From assembly GCA_963682175.1 (NCBI GenBank), contig OY821775.1, positions 49,882,053-49,946,052 on the forward strand: a DNA stretch of 64,000 nt. The letters are read 5' to 3'. Source of the stretch: Triglochin maritima (lineage: Eukaryota; Streptophyta; Magnoliopsida; Alismatales; Juncaginaceae). The notes under the pieces were generated by a model that saw nothing but the letters and a program-made list of their open reading frames with translations, ran no database searches and was not told the DNA's origin. Position 1 is the first letter of the stretch. Each line of letters begins with the position of its first letter. Position numbers and translations under genes: made by a program. Of this stretch, positions 12,201 to 23,100 are shown in pieces.

Positions 12201-13108
12201 ATTTGATATTAAAGTCAGTTTCTAAACTATATATTATTAAAGCAACAATCATATGGATCGATGATGGCACCACTGGAACAATGACACTGAAATCCATTTC
12301 AAAGAAACTATGTTTTACGTTAACCAAAAAGTGAAAAAAAATTACGTTTTAGATTAACCAATTAGATACATATATATACAGACACACACACACACAAATT
12401 AACTAACTAGACAATCTCTAACGAGAATAGATGATCCCGTTGCATTTTAATTACCATCAAACCAAGGGGCAAAAATGAAAAACAAAATAGTATAAAGGGA
12501 ATAATCAACAATGGAGGGTTTTAAAATACATGCATACATATTGATCTTATGGTGGACTTCATCCTATACATATACGGACTTGATGAATTAATATCAATGT
12601 TTTCTCAGTCATACGTTTTTTTTGTAACCATTACGTATTTTTTAGCTAAAAATCTCAAACATGTAACTTATAACGTACATGCTGAGAATCTGTCTCTGGC
12701 CTTGTCAAATCCAAGAATAAAATAATTAATTAAGCTAACCACAGATAGTTGATCCTTGACCCTCGAAATTGCCCTGTCGAAGTCCATCCTAAAATTATTC
12801 AAGTGTGTCAATTGCCCGTCACTCCATTTACTTTGATATTCATCAACCAATTGGAGTTGGTTCATCAGTCCTCAGCATGTCAATGACATGTTTGAGATTT
12901 AACCAAAGATGGTCTAAAAGTGACGCACTTGATCATATTGAGAATTGTCCAGTTGAATGGTATTGAAATTAGTGGATTTTGAGTTTGGGGTTTCATTTTA
13001 ACCCCTCCATTAGATTTTAGTCAACTCGTATAGTAACATAACTATACCAGACACATCAAGATTTGAATTGCAATCAAGAACTTTGACATACCAGAGCATA
13101 TATTGTTG
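12201..13108. other. Mostly non-coding spacer with one weak open frame
   Basis: It contains an AC microsatellite near 12380-12397 and a 65-residue minus-strand open frame (12865-12668). That frame is rich in charged residues but matches no family I know. A stop codon lies just upstream of its ATG. It may be a shadow or a relic exon. Confidence 0.3.
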
Positions 13109-14124
13109 GAAGATTTTTCAAAATAAAATTATTTTAAATTTGTTTTCCAAATTAAACATCTTTGAAAGTATTTTACATACTAGACCTGCTGTCACCACGT
13201 CACGACACGTGACGACGCCGACCTTTATTTTTTAGTGCATACAGAACTCGGTATTTCAAACGTCGAGTTCTGTAATTTTTTTTTGGAGAACTCGACGTTT
13301 CAAATCCCGAGTTCTGTAAAAAATTGTTTTGCTGAACTCGGTGTTTGAAACATCGAGTTCTGTAAAAAAATTAGAAGAACTTGACGTATCGGATGCCGAG
13401 TCTTTCGTAACACAACTCGGTGTTTAAGACACCAAGTTCTACATAATTCCAATATTTGAAGAAAAAAATCGCACCCTTTAGGATGATGCAGAGTTAATTC
13501 GGATGCTTAATCGAACTCGACAATGAAGATGTTGAGTTCTGTATGGAAGACATTTTAACATACAAGCCGTTCTAATTCAAAATTTAACTCTTTGTAACAT
13601 TCAAATAGAAGTTTTATGTTGATCGACCATTGTCTTGTTTTAACATTTAACTTATATTATCTTTAATTATGAGTGTCTTAACATTTAATCACTTTAATGA
13701 GATAATATGATGAGTTAATTTGGTTACATAAAAGTCCTAAGTTGGGGGTGTCAGCAAAATGGGAGACATTTTGCATCCGAATTGGCTTCGTACCCTCCTA
13801 AGGGGTGTGATTTTTTTTCCAAGTATTGGAACTATGTAGAACTCGGTGTCTTAAATACCGAGTTGTGTTACGAAGGACTCGACATCCGACACGTCGAGTG
13901 CTTCTCATTTTTTTATACAGAACTCGGTGTTTCAAATGCCGAGTTCTGCAAAACAAATTTTTACAGAACTCGACGTTTCAAAGGCTGAGTTCTGTATACA
14001 TTAAAAAATAAAATCCGCCGCCGCCACGTGACGTGTGGCAGCATGTATAGTATGGAAAATACTTTTCAAAGATTATTTTTTTTTGAAAAAATATTAAAAA
14101 ATAATTTTATTTTGAAAAATCTTC
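13109..14124. mobile_element. Foldback-type DNA transposon with long inverted repeats
   Basis: The two ends are inverted copies: GAAGATTTTTCAAAATAAAA at the left is mirrored at the right, and the match continues inward with interruptions to about 13506 and 13773. The arms are thus roughly 350-400 bp around a spacer of about 270 bp. Within each arm a short module, GAACTCGG..CCGAGTTC, recurs several times and is itself palindromic. No transposase is encoded. TATTGTT occurs at 13101-13107 and 14134-14140 and could be a target-site duplication, but the right copy lies a few bases beyond the repeat end. Confidence 0.75.
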
Positions 14125-14221
14125 AGTAAATGTATTGTTTAATTTGACCCATTACTAATACAATAAATTCACAACACAACCTTTTCTTATGATGCCAACT
14201 TGGAGGATTAAAGTTACAAAC

Positions 14222-14249
14222 CTTAGCGGCGGAGGAGAGGCGGCGGGTG
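14222..14249 (-). pseudogene. 3' part of a first exon split by the copia insertion
   Basis: If the copia element and one copy of its target duplication are removed, these 28 bases continue the frame that begins at ATG 19203. Together they give 26 codons rich in Arg, Ser, Thr and Ala with no acidic residue, ending at AAG/GTTTGT, a good donor. The composition resembles a mitochondrial presequence. I cannot identify the downstream exons. Confidence 0.35.
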
Positions 14250-14254
14250 GTGGC
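14250..14254. repeat. Target-site duplication of the copia element (left)
   Basis: GTGGC here matches GTGGC at 19154-19158 directly beyond the other LTR. This is the 5-bp duplication expected for integrase-mediated insertion. Confidence 0.9.
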
Positions 14255-14473
14255 TATTGAGTTTGGTCGAGTGTTGTGTATGAAGAAGAAAAGGAGTGTT
14301 TGTTTCTATTGCTATATTTTTTACATATGTCAATACTGGAATATATATGTGTGATTACATAGCCCTTGGTAGATGATATTGTGGTGATCTCTTTCCTTGA
14401 CGAGATGTTGCCATAGATGGAGGAGCGTGGGGCTCTCCAACGGTCAAGTCTGTGCAAGGTAAGTTTCTCAACA
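14255..14473 (-). repeat. 3' LTR of the copia element
   Basis: 219 bp, with two mismatches to the 5' LTR (AAAAGG versus AAAATG, and GCCCTT versus GCCGTT). The stop codon of the polyprotein frame (14468-14470) lies just inside it. Confidence 0.95.
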
Positions 14474-17400
14474 CGCCCCCTCAAGTTGGGTCTGGAATAA
14501 GTTGATGGATCCCAACTTATGGAGAATGTTTGAGAATGTCTTGTGATCAAGAGCTTTTGTGAAGATATCTGCGAGTTGATCTTTACTGGAAATGTATGGA
14601 ACTTCTATTTGCTTTGACTGGATTTTCTCTCTGATGAAGTGACAATCAACCTCTATGTGTTTAGTCCTTTCATGAAAGACCGGATTTGTGGCGATATGTC
14701 GTGCTGCATTGTTATCACAAAACATATTCATTGGCTCCTGGGTGTTGATGTTCATATCTTTGAGCAACTGTTTGAGTCAGACTAATTCGCTAGTGGTGGA
14801 AGCCATGGCACGGTATTCTGCTTCTGCACTGGATCGGGCAACGACGTTTTGCTTTTTGCTCCTCCACGTAACTAGATTGCCTCCTACGAAGGTGCAAAAG
14901 CCAGTGGTGGATCTCCGATCATGGCTCCCTGCCCAATCTGCATCAGAATAGCCAATTATTGAATTAGAGTTATTGTTTTTCATCCAAAGTCCTTGTCCTG
15001 GAGTACCCTTGAGATAGCATAAGATTCTATTTATGATGTCTAAGTGGTGAGTGTGAGGGGAATGCATGAATTGACTAATTATACTAACAGCATAGGTAAT
15101 GTCAGGACGTGTGACTGTGAGATATATTAGTTTACCAATGAGTCTTTGAAATTGACCGACGTCACTTAGAGGTGTACCGTCGGTGGGTCCTATTTTTTTG
15201 TTGGTTTCAATTGGTGTGTTTACAGGTTTAGCACCTAATTTACCTGTTTCTTTGAGAATGTCTAGAATGTATTTCCTTTGAGAGAGAAAAATACCCTTTT
15301 TCGAGTAGGCAATTTCAATTCCAAGAAAATATTTCATGTATCCTAAATCTTTTATGTCAAATTTGGATTTTAAGTAGCTTTTTATTTTATGTATTTCTTG
15401 ATCGCTATCTCCAGTTATGATAATGTCATCTACATATATAAGTACTATGGTTGTGTTATTATGATTATGTTTAGTAAACATGGATGCATCGGCAGAGCTC
15501 TTCAAAAAACTGTAAAGAAGGAGAGAGTGGCTGAGTTTGGCATACCATGCTCGTGGTGATTGCTTTAGTCCATATATGGACTTATGAAGCTTGCATACCT
15601 GGTGGGGAGTTGTGGTGTATCCTGGAGGAGGAGTCATGTAGACTTCTTCTTCAAGGTTTCCCTGCAGAAAGGCATTTTTTACATCCATTTGAAAAAGATT
15701 CCACCCTTTGTTTATAGCTATGGACAGGAGAACACGAACAGTGTTCATTTTGGCTACGGGTGCAAAGGTTTCTATGTAGTCAATCCCGTAGGTTTGAGTA
15801 TACCCTTTTGCCACGAGGCGGGCTTATATCTCTCAATTTTCCCATTACTATGATATTTGATTTTATAGACCCATTTACATCCAAATGGTTTTATACCTGT
15901 TTGAAGAGGGACAATGGACCAGGTTTTGTTGGCTTCTAAGGCCCCTAGTTCTTCCTCCATGGCTTTAACCCAATTTGGATTTCCTAATGCTTCATGATAT
16001 GATGTGGGTTCTTTATTATTGTCTATTTGGGTTAGGAAGGTTTTAAAGTTATGAGATAGATGGTTGTAGGACAAGTAGTCCTGAATGGGGTAGGTAACCT
16101 GTGACACAATATAGTCATTAAGTCTGGTAGGAGTGCGGGATGGACGTGTGGATCTCCTTGGTGGAGGTTCATCTTCATTTCCCCCTTCGTTGCCAACAGG
16201 TGGAACATCTTCGACTTGTGGTGTGGGAGTAGGATTTTGTAGGTTATCTTCTTCTTGCGGAGTGCATGGTGAATGTGGAGGTATGTTCAACAAGTCCATG
16301 ATGGGAACTGGGCTGGCAGCGGAAGTATCTTCGTCTTTGTCAGGAGTGAAGAACGGTTCGTTCTCAAAAAAAATTACATCCCTTGACACATACATTTTAC
16401 AATTTTTGGGGTCATAACATTTGTACCCCTTTTTTCTAAAAGAATATCCCAAAAAAATACATTTGACAGATTTGAAATCTAGTTTATCCTCCCGTTTCCT
16501 GTGAACAAAACAAGTACATCCAAAAATTCTAAGATGATCAATTTTTATTTTTTTATTTTGTAAGATTTCCAATGGTTGTTTATTATCAGTTGTGGGGCTA
16601 GGAAGACGATTTATAATATATGTTGCAGTGAGGATAGTATCAGACCAAAAACGTTTGGGAACATTATTTTGAAAAAGTAGAGAACGAGTAACATTTAAAA
16701 GATGTCGATTTTTCCGTTCAGAAATCCCATTTTGTTGAGGTGTATTAATGCAAGTGGTTTGATGAAAAATTCCTTTTTGTTTTAATAGGTTTTGAAACTC
16801 ATTACTCATGTATTCTGATCCATTGTCAGATCTAAAAAAACGGATTTTGGCATTGTACACGTTTTCAACAAATGCAAGAAATTCGCAAAAAATAGTATAA
16901 GCGCCTGATTTTGTTTTTAATAAATAAATCCATGTAGTGCGTGAGAAATCATCGATAAAGCTGATGAAATACCGAAAACCATTATGAGAGTCTATGGGAG
17001 CAGGTCCCCAAATATCAGAGTGAACTAATTCAAAAGGAACTTGAGTATGAGTAGTAGAGTTAGGAAAAGATAAACGAGTTTGTTTTGATAACTGACAAAT
17101 ATCGCATAAAAGGTCAGATTTAAGCAAAGGAAATAAATACTTTAATACTTTATGGGATGGATGACCCATCCTTTTGTGCCAAAGTTCTTGGTTATTGGGG
17201 GACCCAGCATGCAAGGCTTTACTAAACGGTTCAAGCACATACAACCCATTTGAGAGGGTGCCTCTACCAATCATCCTCCCTGTGGTGCGATCCTGAAAGA
17301 TGACGTCATGAGGGGTAAAAATAACATTACAATTAATTGTTCTAGTGATCCTCGCAACAGATAGTAAGTTTGTGTCAAAATTGGGGACATATAAGATTTT

Positions 17401-18804
17401 ATCATAAAATTTGTTAATTAACTCAGCATCTCCTGTACCTCTAATTTCTACTTTATTACCATTTGCTACAGTAACGAATTTGTTTAGTAATGTTAGATTA
17501 TTTTTTATATTTGTTAACATAGTAGGATCCCCAGTCATATGATCAGTAGCACCGGAATCGATAATCCAGTGTTTTATATTAGTTTTAACTGCTGAAAGGG
17601 CACGAAAGTGATAGTTAAGTTTCTGTTCCATACCTGATAAATTACCTGTTCTGGGGGTGGTTCTTTGCAAATATTCGTTGAGGTGGCCCACCAGAGCATT
17701 TATCTGGTTCGGATTTGGAGCTCCACCAGTTCCATTCGTTAACCCATTTAGCATGCTTGGTCCATTTAAACCCAGTCCGTGTCCATGCGGTATCGGGTCT
17801 GAAGAAAACCCGACTTGGCGATCCGGAGTATAAAACCCGTTGTTGTTTCCAAATCTGTCATTCGTGTTAGGGTTAGGGTTCTGGATGTCTGAGTGGCCGC
17901 CGCCGTCTCTGGACTGGCTGGTGCTGCCACCGGCGATCCCTTCCACCATATTAGCTCTGGCGTTTCGTTCTCCGTTCTTGGGTGGCCTGAGATGAGGAAA
18001 AAGAAACCAACAAGAATTTTTATTATGTCCTTGTTTCTTACAGTTCTCGCAATGTTCGTTTGCTTTGCTGCCGAATCGCTTTTTTGTGTTGTTGTTTCCC
18101 TGAGCCTGGTTGCGACCGGCGATGAAGGCCTGGTTTTCGGAGTTTGGATTTGTATTGTTGTTGTTCATGGTTTTTCTCCGTGTTTCCTCGCGCTGAATGA
18201 TGCTTGTGATGGTCGTGAGGCTCGGTAGCTCCGGTGCCATGAGTATCTGAGACCGTATTGCTTCATAACTGGGATCCAATCCTACCAGGAACTGGTAGAT
18301 TTGGTTCTGTTCTTGTCTGAGTTGAATGATCTTTGCGTCTGTGGTTGGAGGTTCATAAATCTTCAATTCATCCCATCGCCTCCTGAGAGTACCGAGGTAC
18401 TCGGTGATGGAAGTTGAGTTTTGGCGTGTTTGGGAGATCTCTTGTTTGATTTTGAAGACATGCGCAAAGTTCTCCGTTTTCCCGTAGTGGTCTTGAACGG
18501 AGTCCCACAATTCTTTTGCGCTTTCTTTGTAGAGGAAGATTTCGGCGATGTTGGGTTGCATGGACGCAAGGAGTCAGGACATGACCTGGTGGTCCCTTGT
18601 TTGCCATTCTTCTTGCTTTGTTTCTGTCCCCGCCCCTTCAGGTTTTGCGATCTTCCCCGTGATGTGGCCAACCCTCCCCCGGCCACTAAGGGAACGGGTT
18701 ACTCCCCTCGCCCAGGAGAGATAGTTGGTCCCATTCAGAGGTGTTGAGACGAGGCGCTGGGATGTAGCTGCTTCTGGGTGGTTGATTCCGGTGCCGTCTG
18801 ACAT
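14468..18804 (-). pseudogene. Copia gag-pol polyprotein with two nonsense codons and a frameshift
   Basis: The reading frame starts at ATG 18804 (MSDGTG). In order it shows a gag region; a zinc knuckle (CENCKKQGHNKNSC); an aspartic protease motif (IDSGATDHM); an integrase HHCC region ending CDICQ with core acidic residues in HSDIWGP, RSDNGSEY and QQNGISER; reverse transcriptase (QMDVKNAFLQG and the active-site YVDD); and RNase H (SDADWAG, SSAEAEY). Three breaks are visible: TGA at 18576-18574 in gag, a single-base loss around 15819-15824 at the start of reverse transcriptase, and TGA at 14779-14777 in RNase H. Both stops look like TGG-to-TGA changes. Confidence 0.9.
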
Positions 18805-18922
18805 CGTTTTGGTTTTGTTTGGGTGTGGATGTCGGTTGTAGTCAGCCGTCAACCCCCTTGTATAAGGTGACGCTGATGATGACCTCCGGGAGGTTCTGAG
18901 GTTTGAGCGTTTGTGGATCAAT

Positions 18923-18934
18923 GCTCTGATACCA
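18923..18934 (-). other. Primer binding site, initiator Met tRNA
   Basis: On the minus strand TGGTATCAGAGC follows the 5' LTR directly. It is complementary to the 3' end of plant tRNA-iMet, the usual copia primer. Confidence 0.9.
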
Positions 18935-19153
18935 TATTGAGTTTGGTCGAGTGTTGTGTATGAAGAAGAAAATGAGTGTTTGTTTCTATTGCTATATTTT
19001 TTACATATGTCAATACTGGAATATATATGTGTGATTACATAGCCGTTGGTAGATGATATTGTGGTGATCTCTTTCCTTGACGAGATGTTGCCATAGATGG
19101 AGGAGCGTGGGGCTCTCCAACGGTCAAGTCTGTGCAAGGTAAGTTTCTCAACA
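18935..19153 (-). repeat. 5' LTR of the copia element
   Basis: 219 bp, with two mismatches to the 3' LTR. It is followed on the minus strand by the primer binding site and bounded on the other side by GTGGC. Confidence 0.95.
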
Positions 19154-19203
19154 GTGGCGGTCGTGAGAAGGCGTTGCATCACCGTTGTTGTTGATTGTAA
19201 CAT
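19154..19203 (-). pseudogene. 5' part of a presequence-like first exon interrupted by copia
   Basis: ATG at 19203 opens a short frame containing VMQRLLTTAT that runs into the copia LTR at 19153. Its continuation lies on the far side of the element (14249-14222). The joined 26 codons have the basic and hydroxylated composition of a mitochondrial targeting peptide. The parent gene is unknown, and the open frame could be coincidental. Confidence 0.35.
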
Positions 19204-19275
19204 TTTTCCTCTCTCTGTGTGTCAAATCTTTTTCTCGACCTCTTAAGGTTTGGTATGTGACTCTGGACAGATGTT

Positions 19276-19280
19276 TAAAT
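19276..19280. repeat. Target-site duplication of solo LTR 1 (left)
   Basis: TAAAT matches TAAAT at 21525-21529 across the solo LTR. Confidence 0.85.
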
Positions 19281-21524
19281 TGTAACATCCCGAAACAGCG
19301 GAAATTTAAAAATTCATAAACAAGACACAGGAACTTAACAATCAAAGACGGGACTGTTACTTCTCATAAACAAATAGCGGTGCACCAAAATTACATCAGA
19401 GTTGTCAAATAATACATGATTACAACAAAACGACAACAGAAAATAGAACGTAATCATGCCAACATCGGCGGTCCGAGAAGAGGATCCGACTCCAAAATGC
19501 GCGTGTCCGCCGATCACCACCCAACTCGACCTACTGCGGTCCTGAAAATATAAACAACAATGCCTGAGTTTCCAGAAGGAAACCCCGTATGCCAACTCAC
19601 CTACATGCATGCATTACATAATGAACCTATCATACTAGTATCATGTCATGGCATCGACAGAAAGGAAAACAGTTCCCCCGAAGGGTAAAACAGGACATCA
19701 GTCCGACAATCAACAACGAGTCTCCCGAGGAGACCTACTGCAGGCACATGCAGCCTTACAGCACGCGACATCGCACTCCCCACACGCAGCTACACTACTC
19801 AAGGGTTCGGCAGGGAGCCTCTGTCACGCCTGCGCGCCGATAGAATACAGATCTGCAAATCTCAGTGGTCGGAGCCACAGGGACCAACGGGGCCGTCGCC
19901 CGGAAGGTATAACAACAACATCTCGGTAGGTGCCCAGCCGAGGAAAACAACATAGCCGGCACAGCCTCGGCCCAACAAACATCATCGCCGGTACAACCTC
20001 GGCGGCATCACCGGCACAGCATCGGTGGTCCATCACAACAGTCCGGCACAGCATCGGACAGATCCAGACCGAAGTCTGCCAGGTCATCGGGCTCCTCGAG
20101 CCGCAAACACCAACCGCGCCGCTATAAAAGCAGGGCATCGACCTCCGTAGCCCGTGGGCCGGTAGTCACCTCACCCAACGCCAGTTGCGTGCTCGCACAA
20201 ACATCAACACTGGGATCCGCGATCCCTCAGGCCTGCTATACTACAAAGTGCCAACAATCATCTCAAAAGTCACGGTCCATACATGGAGGTGACGCATCCC
20301 GAACACCCACACTCTTCCCAACGGCGGTCCCTGGGCAGGCACGCATCACGTGCCCACCGTCACCTCCCGGCTCACGCACAAGGCGAGGACACGGGTTTCC
20401 GTGGACAAAGTTGGCGTTCAAAAAGGGAACCTGGAATTCTGTTCTGGGCCCGAACGGTCGACCGGAAGAGGTGATTCGGTCGACCGGTTCCAGAAAGGAA
20501 TCGGTCGACCGTACTCCTAAAACGGTCTACCGCTGTGCTCAAAACAGAACCCCCAACGGTCGAACAAAGGTCTAAAACCGGTCGACCGAACGAGGTCAAA
20601 ATCCGGAGTCTGGTCAACATTAAATTCAACTCTATCGGTCGACCGACTCAGGGGTCTCGGTCGACCGAAAACAGACATGGTCAACCTATTATTCTAAGTC
20701 ATATAATCGGTCGAACGCAAACCTCCAACGGTCAAACAACATACAATCGGTCGAACGCAATATACAATCGGTCGAACAAATCATGCAATCTACTCAGTAC
20801 ACTTAAGTTCCGGTCGAACGACCCAAGGAACCGGTCGACCGAAAACAGGCAGAACATCCCAACTCACCAGCAATATGCACTACCGGTCGACCGCCACAAG
20901 GCATCGTTCGACCGGTGAAGGTTAAAGTCGGGCAAACAGTGCTAAAACGGTCGACCGCCCGAAGGATCCGGTCGACCGTTGGTCGTCTTCAACCTCGCGC
21001 CAGCCGAGGTTTTACGAAGAAACGCGTCGCCGGAGAGGTCTCCGACCTCCCCCGACTCGACCAATGCATCCCTCCCATGAGGGTTAACAACAAGGGAAAT
21101 GTTTGTTGAACGCTTCGCGTCACGGGGAGGTCGGAGAAGGGCTAACAACAAACCACACTAAGGAGCGGCATACCTTTCACCCGCGTGAAGTCGACGGTGC
21201 CGGAGCTCCTACGCCTTGCCTCCGGTAGACCTCGATCACGCGCCGTGCCTCTCCCGCACGAGCACCTTCCTCCGTCGCCGGTGACGCCTCCTCTGGTGCA
21301 GCCGAAAAGAGGAAGAGTGAGAACCAAGGTGAGTGAGGAAGAAGAGTTGGAGAAGATGAATGGAGGAGAGAAGGTTTTTGCTTTTAAAACAAAACTCAAC
21401 CCAAGGCAACACTCCCCACCATCCCCTGCACTCCTAGCCCATACCTCCCTTACCTCCCATACCCTCTCACATCAACCCCACCTAATCCGGGATTAACCCT
21501 CTAATCACGGTTTGGGTTCTAACA
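19281..21524 (-). mobile_element. Solo LTR 1, CGGTCGACCG-rich family
   Basis: A 2244-bp unit. On the minus strand it begins TGTTAGAACCC and ends GGGATGTTACA, and it is flanked by TAAAT duplications. No primer binding site or internal region adjoins it, so it is a solo LTR left by LTR-LTR recombination. Between about 20450 and 20990 it contains around ten copies of the perfect 10-bp palindrome CGGTCGACCG plus one-base variants such as CGGTCGAACG, spaced a few tens of bases apart. The many short open frames inside look like shadows of the repeat. Its termini and array match the LTRs at 33233 and 62923. Confidence 0.85.
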
Positions 21525-21529
21525 TAAAT

Positions 21530-23100
21530 ATTGTGGCATATTCTTTGACACGTGGAATTTTTTAGATTCATGATTGGTTTCCAGTGAGTTCGGTTGGGTC
21601 CAGACTCTAGAGATGTTGCTTGTAAGTTCGAGAAAGGACTTGTTCGGTCGGGTCCACTTCAATTTGAGAATTAGCAATTTAAATGTACATCTAATTAAAG
21701 GTATTCAATTAATTGGTAGATCATTAATTCGTTGTACTGATGGATTAGCGTTTACTGATTTTAAAGAAACAACTCACTCTTCTATTAATATGTTCTTCAA
21801 TCCTCATCTGTAAAATATTCTCCATAGTACATTATTATATAACATGTCAAGCAAATGATTCAAATCAACGTCAATCAACAATTCGTAGAACCTAAAACAC
21901 ATTTCATGACTGAGGATTAAACTGTTGCAATTGCTGGATTATTTTGCTGCAATTACTGATTTCAATTGCTGCAATGCTGGATTAAATTGCTGCAGTTGCA
22001 GAGTTTCAATTGTTGGATTATATTGCTGGATTCATTTGCTGCAATTGCTGGACTAAATTGCTGGTTTCTGGTACTGAATTCTGGTTATGATTTGGTGTTA
22101 TTTTGGTACTGAATTTTCTGGTGTTGAATAATCTTTGGTCCTGAACTTTATCCTGGTTGAGAACTGGATGAAGCAAGTTAATTGCTGAATTATGTTTCTC
22201 AAGCTGCAACCACCCACTTCCATTCAAATTATGGATCTTATTATGCGCAACAAATTAAGTGGATCTCCCGGAACGCATTATACACTTCGCAATGGAAAAG
22301 ACCACAACATATTGGATCTGAAAGTCGCTACTATGCAGGGAGTGAATGCTACTCATACTTAAGTTGTTGACAGATTAACAAGTAACTAAACAAAATTAAC
22401 TAGACTTCTAATTAACTAAATTTAAACCTGCACATCTCGAGAAACGGTTTTTCTTATTAACCCGTATGACTTCTCCAAGGTCTGGACATTCGTCTGTTGC
22501 TAAATTTCAGACCACTTTAATTCTACTCACAATGAGCCAACTTCTGTATTTTTGTTGATTAACATAATGCAAAACAAAATTGTTTTTTGGGGGAAAAATT
22601 ATAGCAATGTCAACCGTTTGCTAATTAATGGTAGATTAAAAACTTACAAACCCAATTTCATGAACTTAGTGGACCCAACATTAGTTATGTAGATTATAAA
22701 AGTCAAATTTTAAAATTCAGTGCAAACAAAGATTTTGACTCAAGTCTAACTCATATATAGGTCGCATTCTACAGGAACTAAACACATTTTTAATTTGACC
22801 TTGTTTGCATGAAGGTCACCTACAGGTACCGTATAAAGCCCTTAATTTAGCATATAGAAAATCATTTAAAAAAATAAATTAATTTCTAATGAAAAAAAAG
22901 AAATGTTTGCAATTTTGCATGCATGCATGCAAACTTGGTTAGGCATGCAACTGAAATCCCTCCCAACCAACCCTTAGATTTTCTAATTACAGCACTAATC
23001 CTTCTCCTCCATCCAAACAAAACCAATCCAAACCACTCAAATTATATATACAAACCTTCCTCCAAATTTGTCCCCAAACCCCGGCCCTTACCAACTAACC
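21530..23100. other. Intergenic region upstream of the PMEI gene
   Basis: AT-rich and non-coding. Bases 21920-22090 form a degenerate array built on TTGCTGGATT / TTGCTGCAATTG, of no known function. The part after about 22900 should hold the PMEI promoter and a leader rich in pyrimidines. Confidence 0.45.

Larger units (their letters stand above)
14255..19153 (-). mobile_element. Ty1/copia LTR retrotransposon, recently inserted, mutated
   Basis: A 4899-bp element on the minus strand with 219-bp LTRs (14255-14473 and 18935-19153) that differ at only two positions, so insertion was recent. It has a 12-nt tRNA-iMet primer binding site, a purine-rich tract beside the 3' LTR, a copia domain order (protease, integrase, reverse transcriptase, RNase H) and a GTGGC target duplication. 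The LTR starts TG and ends TA instead of the usual CA. The polyprotein carries three disabling changes, so this copy should not be autonomous. Confidence 0.95.

Noticed and set aside
19643..21496. Several open frames of 60-130 residues, rich in Arg, Pro and Thr
   Set aside because: They lie in solo LTR 1 and follow its GC-rich palindrome array; no known domain and no agreement with the other LTR copies.
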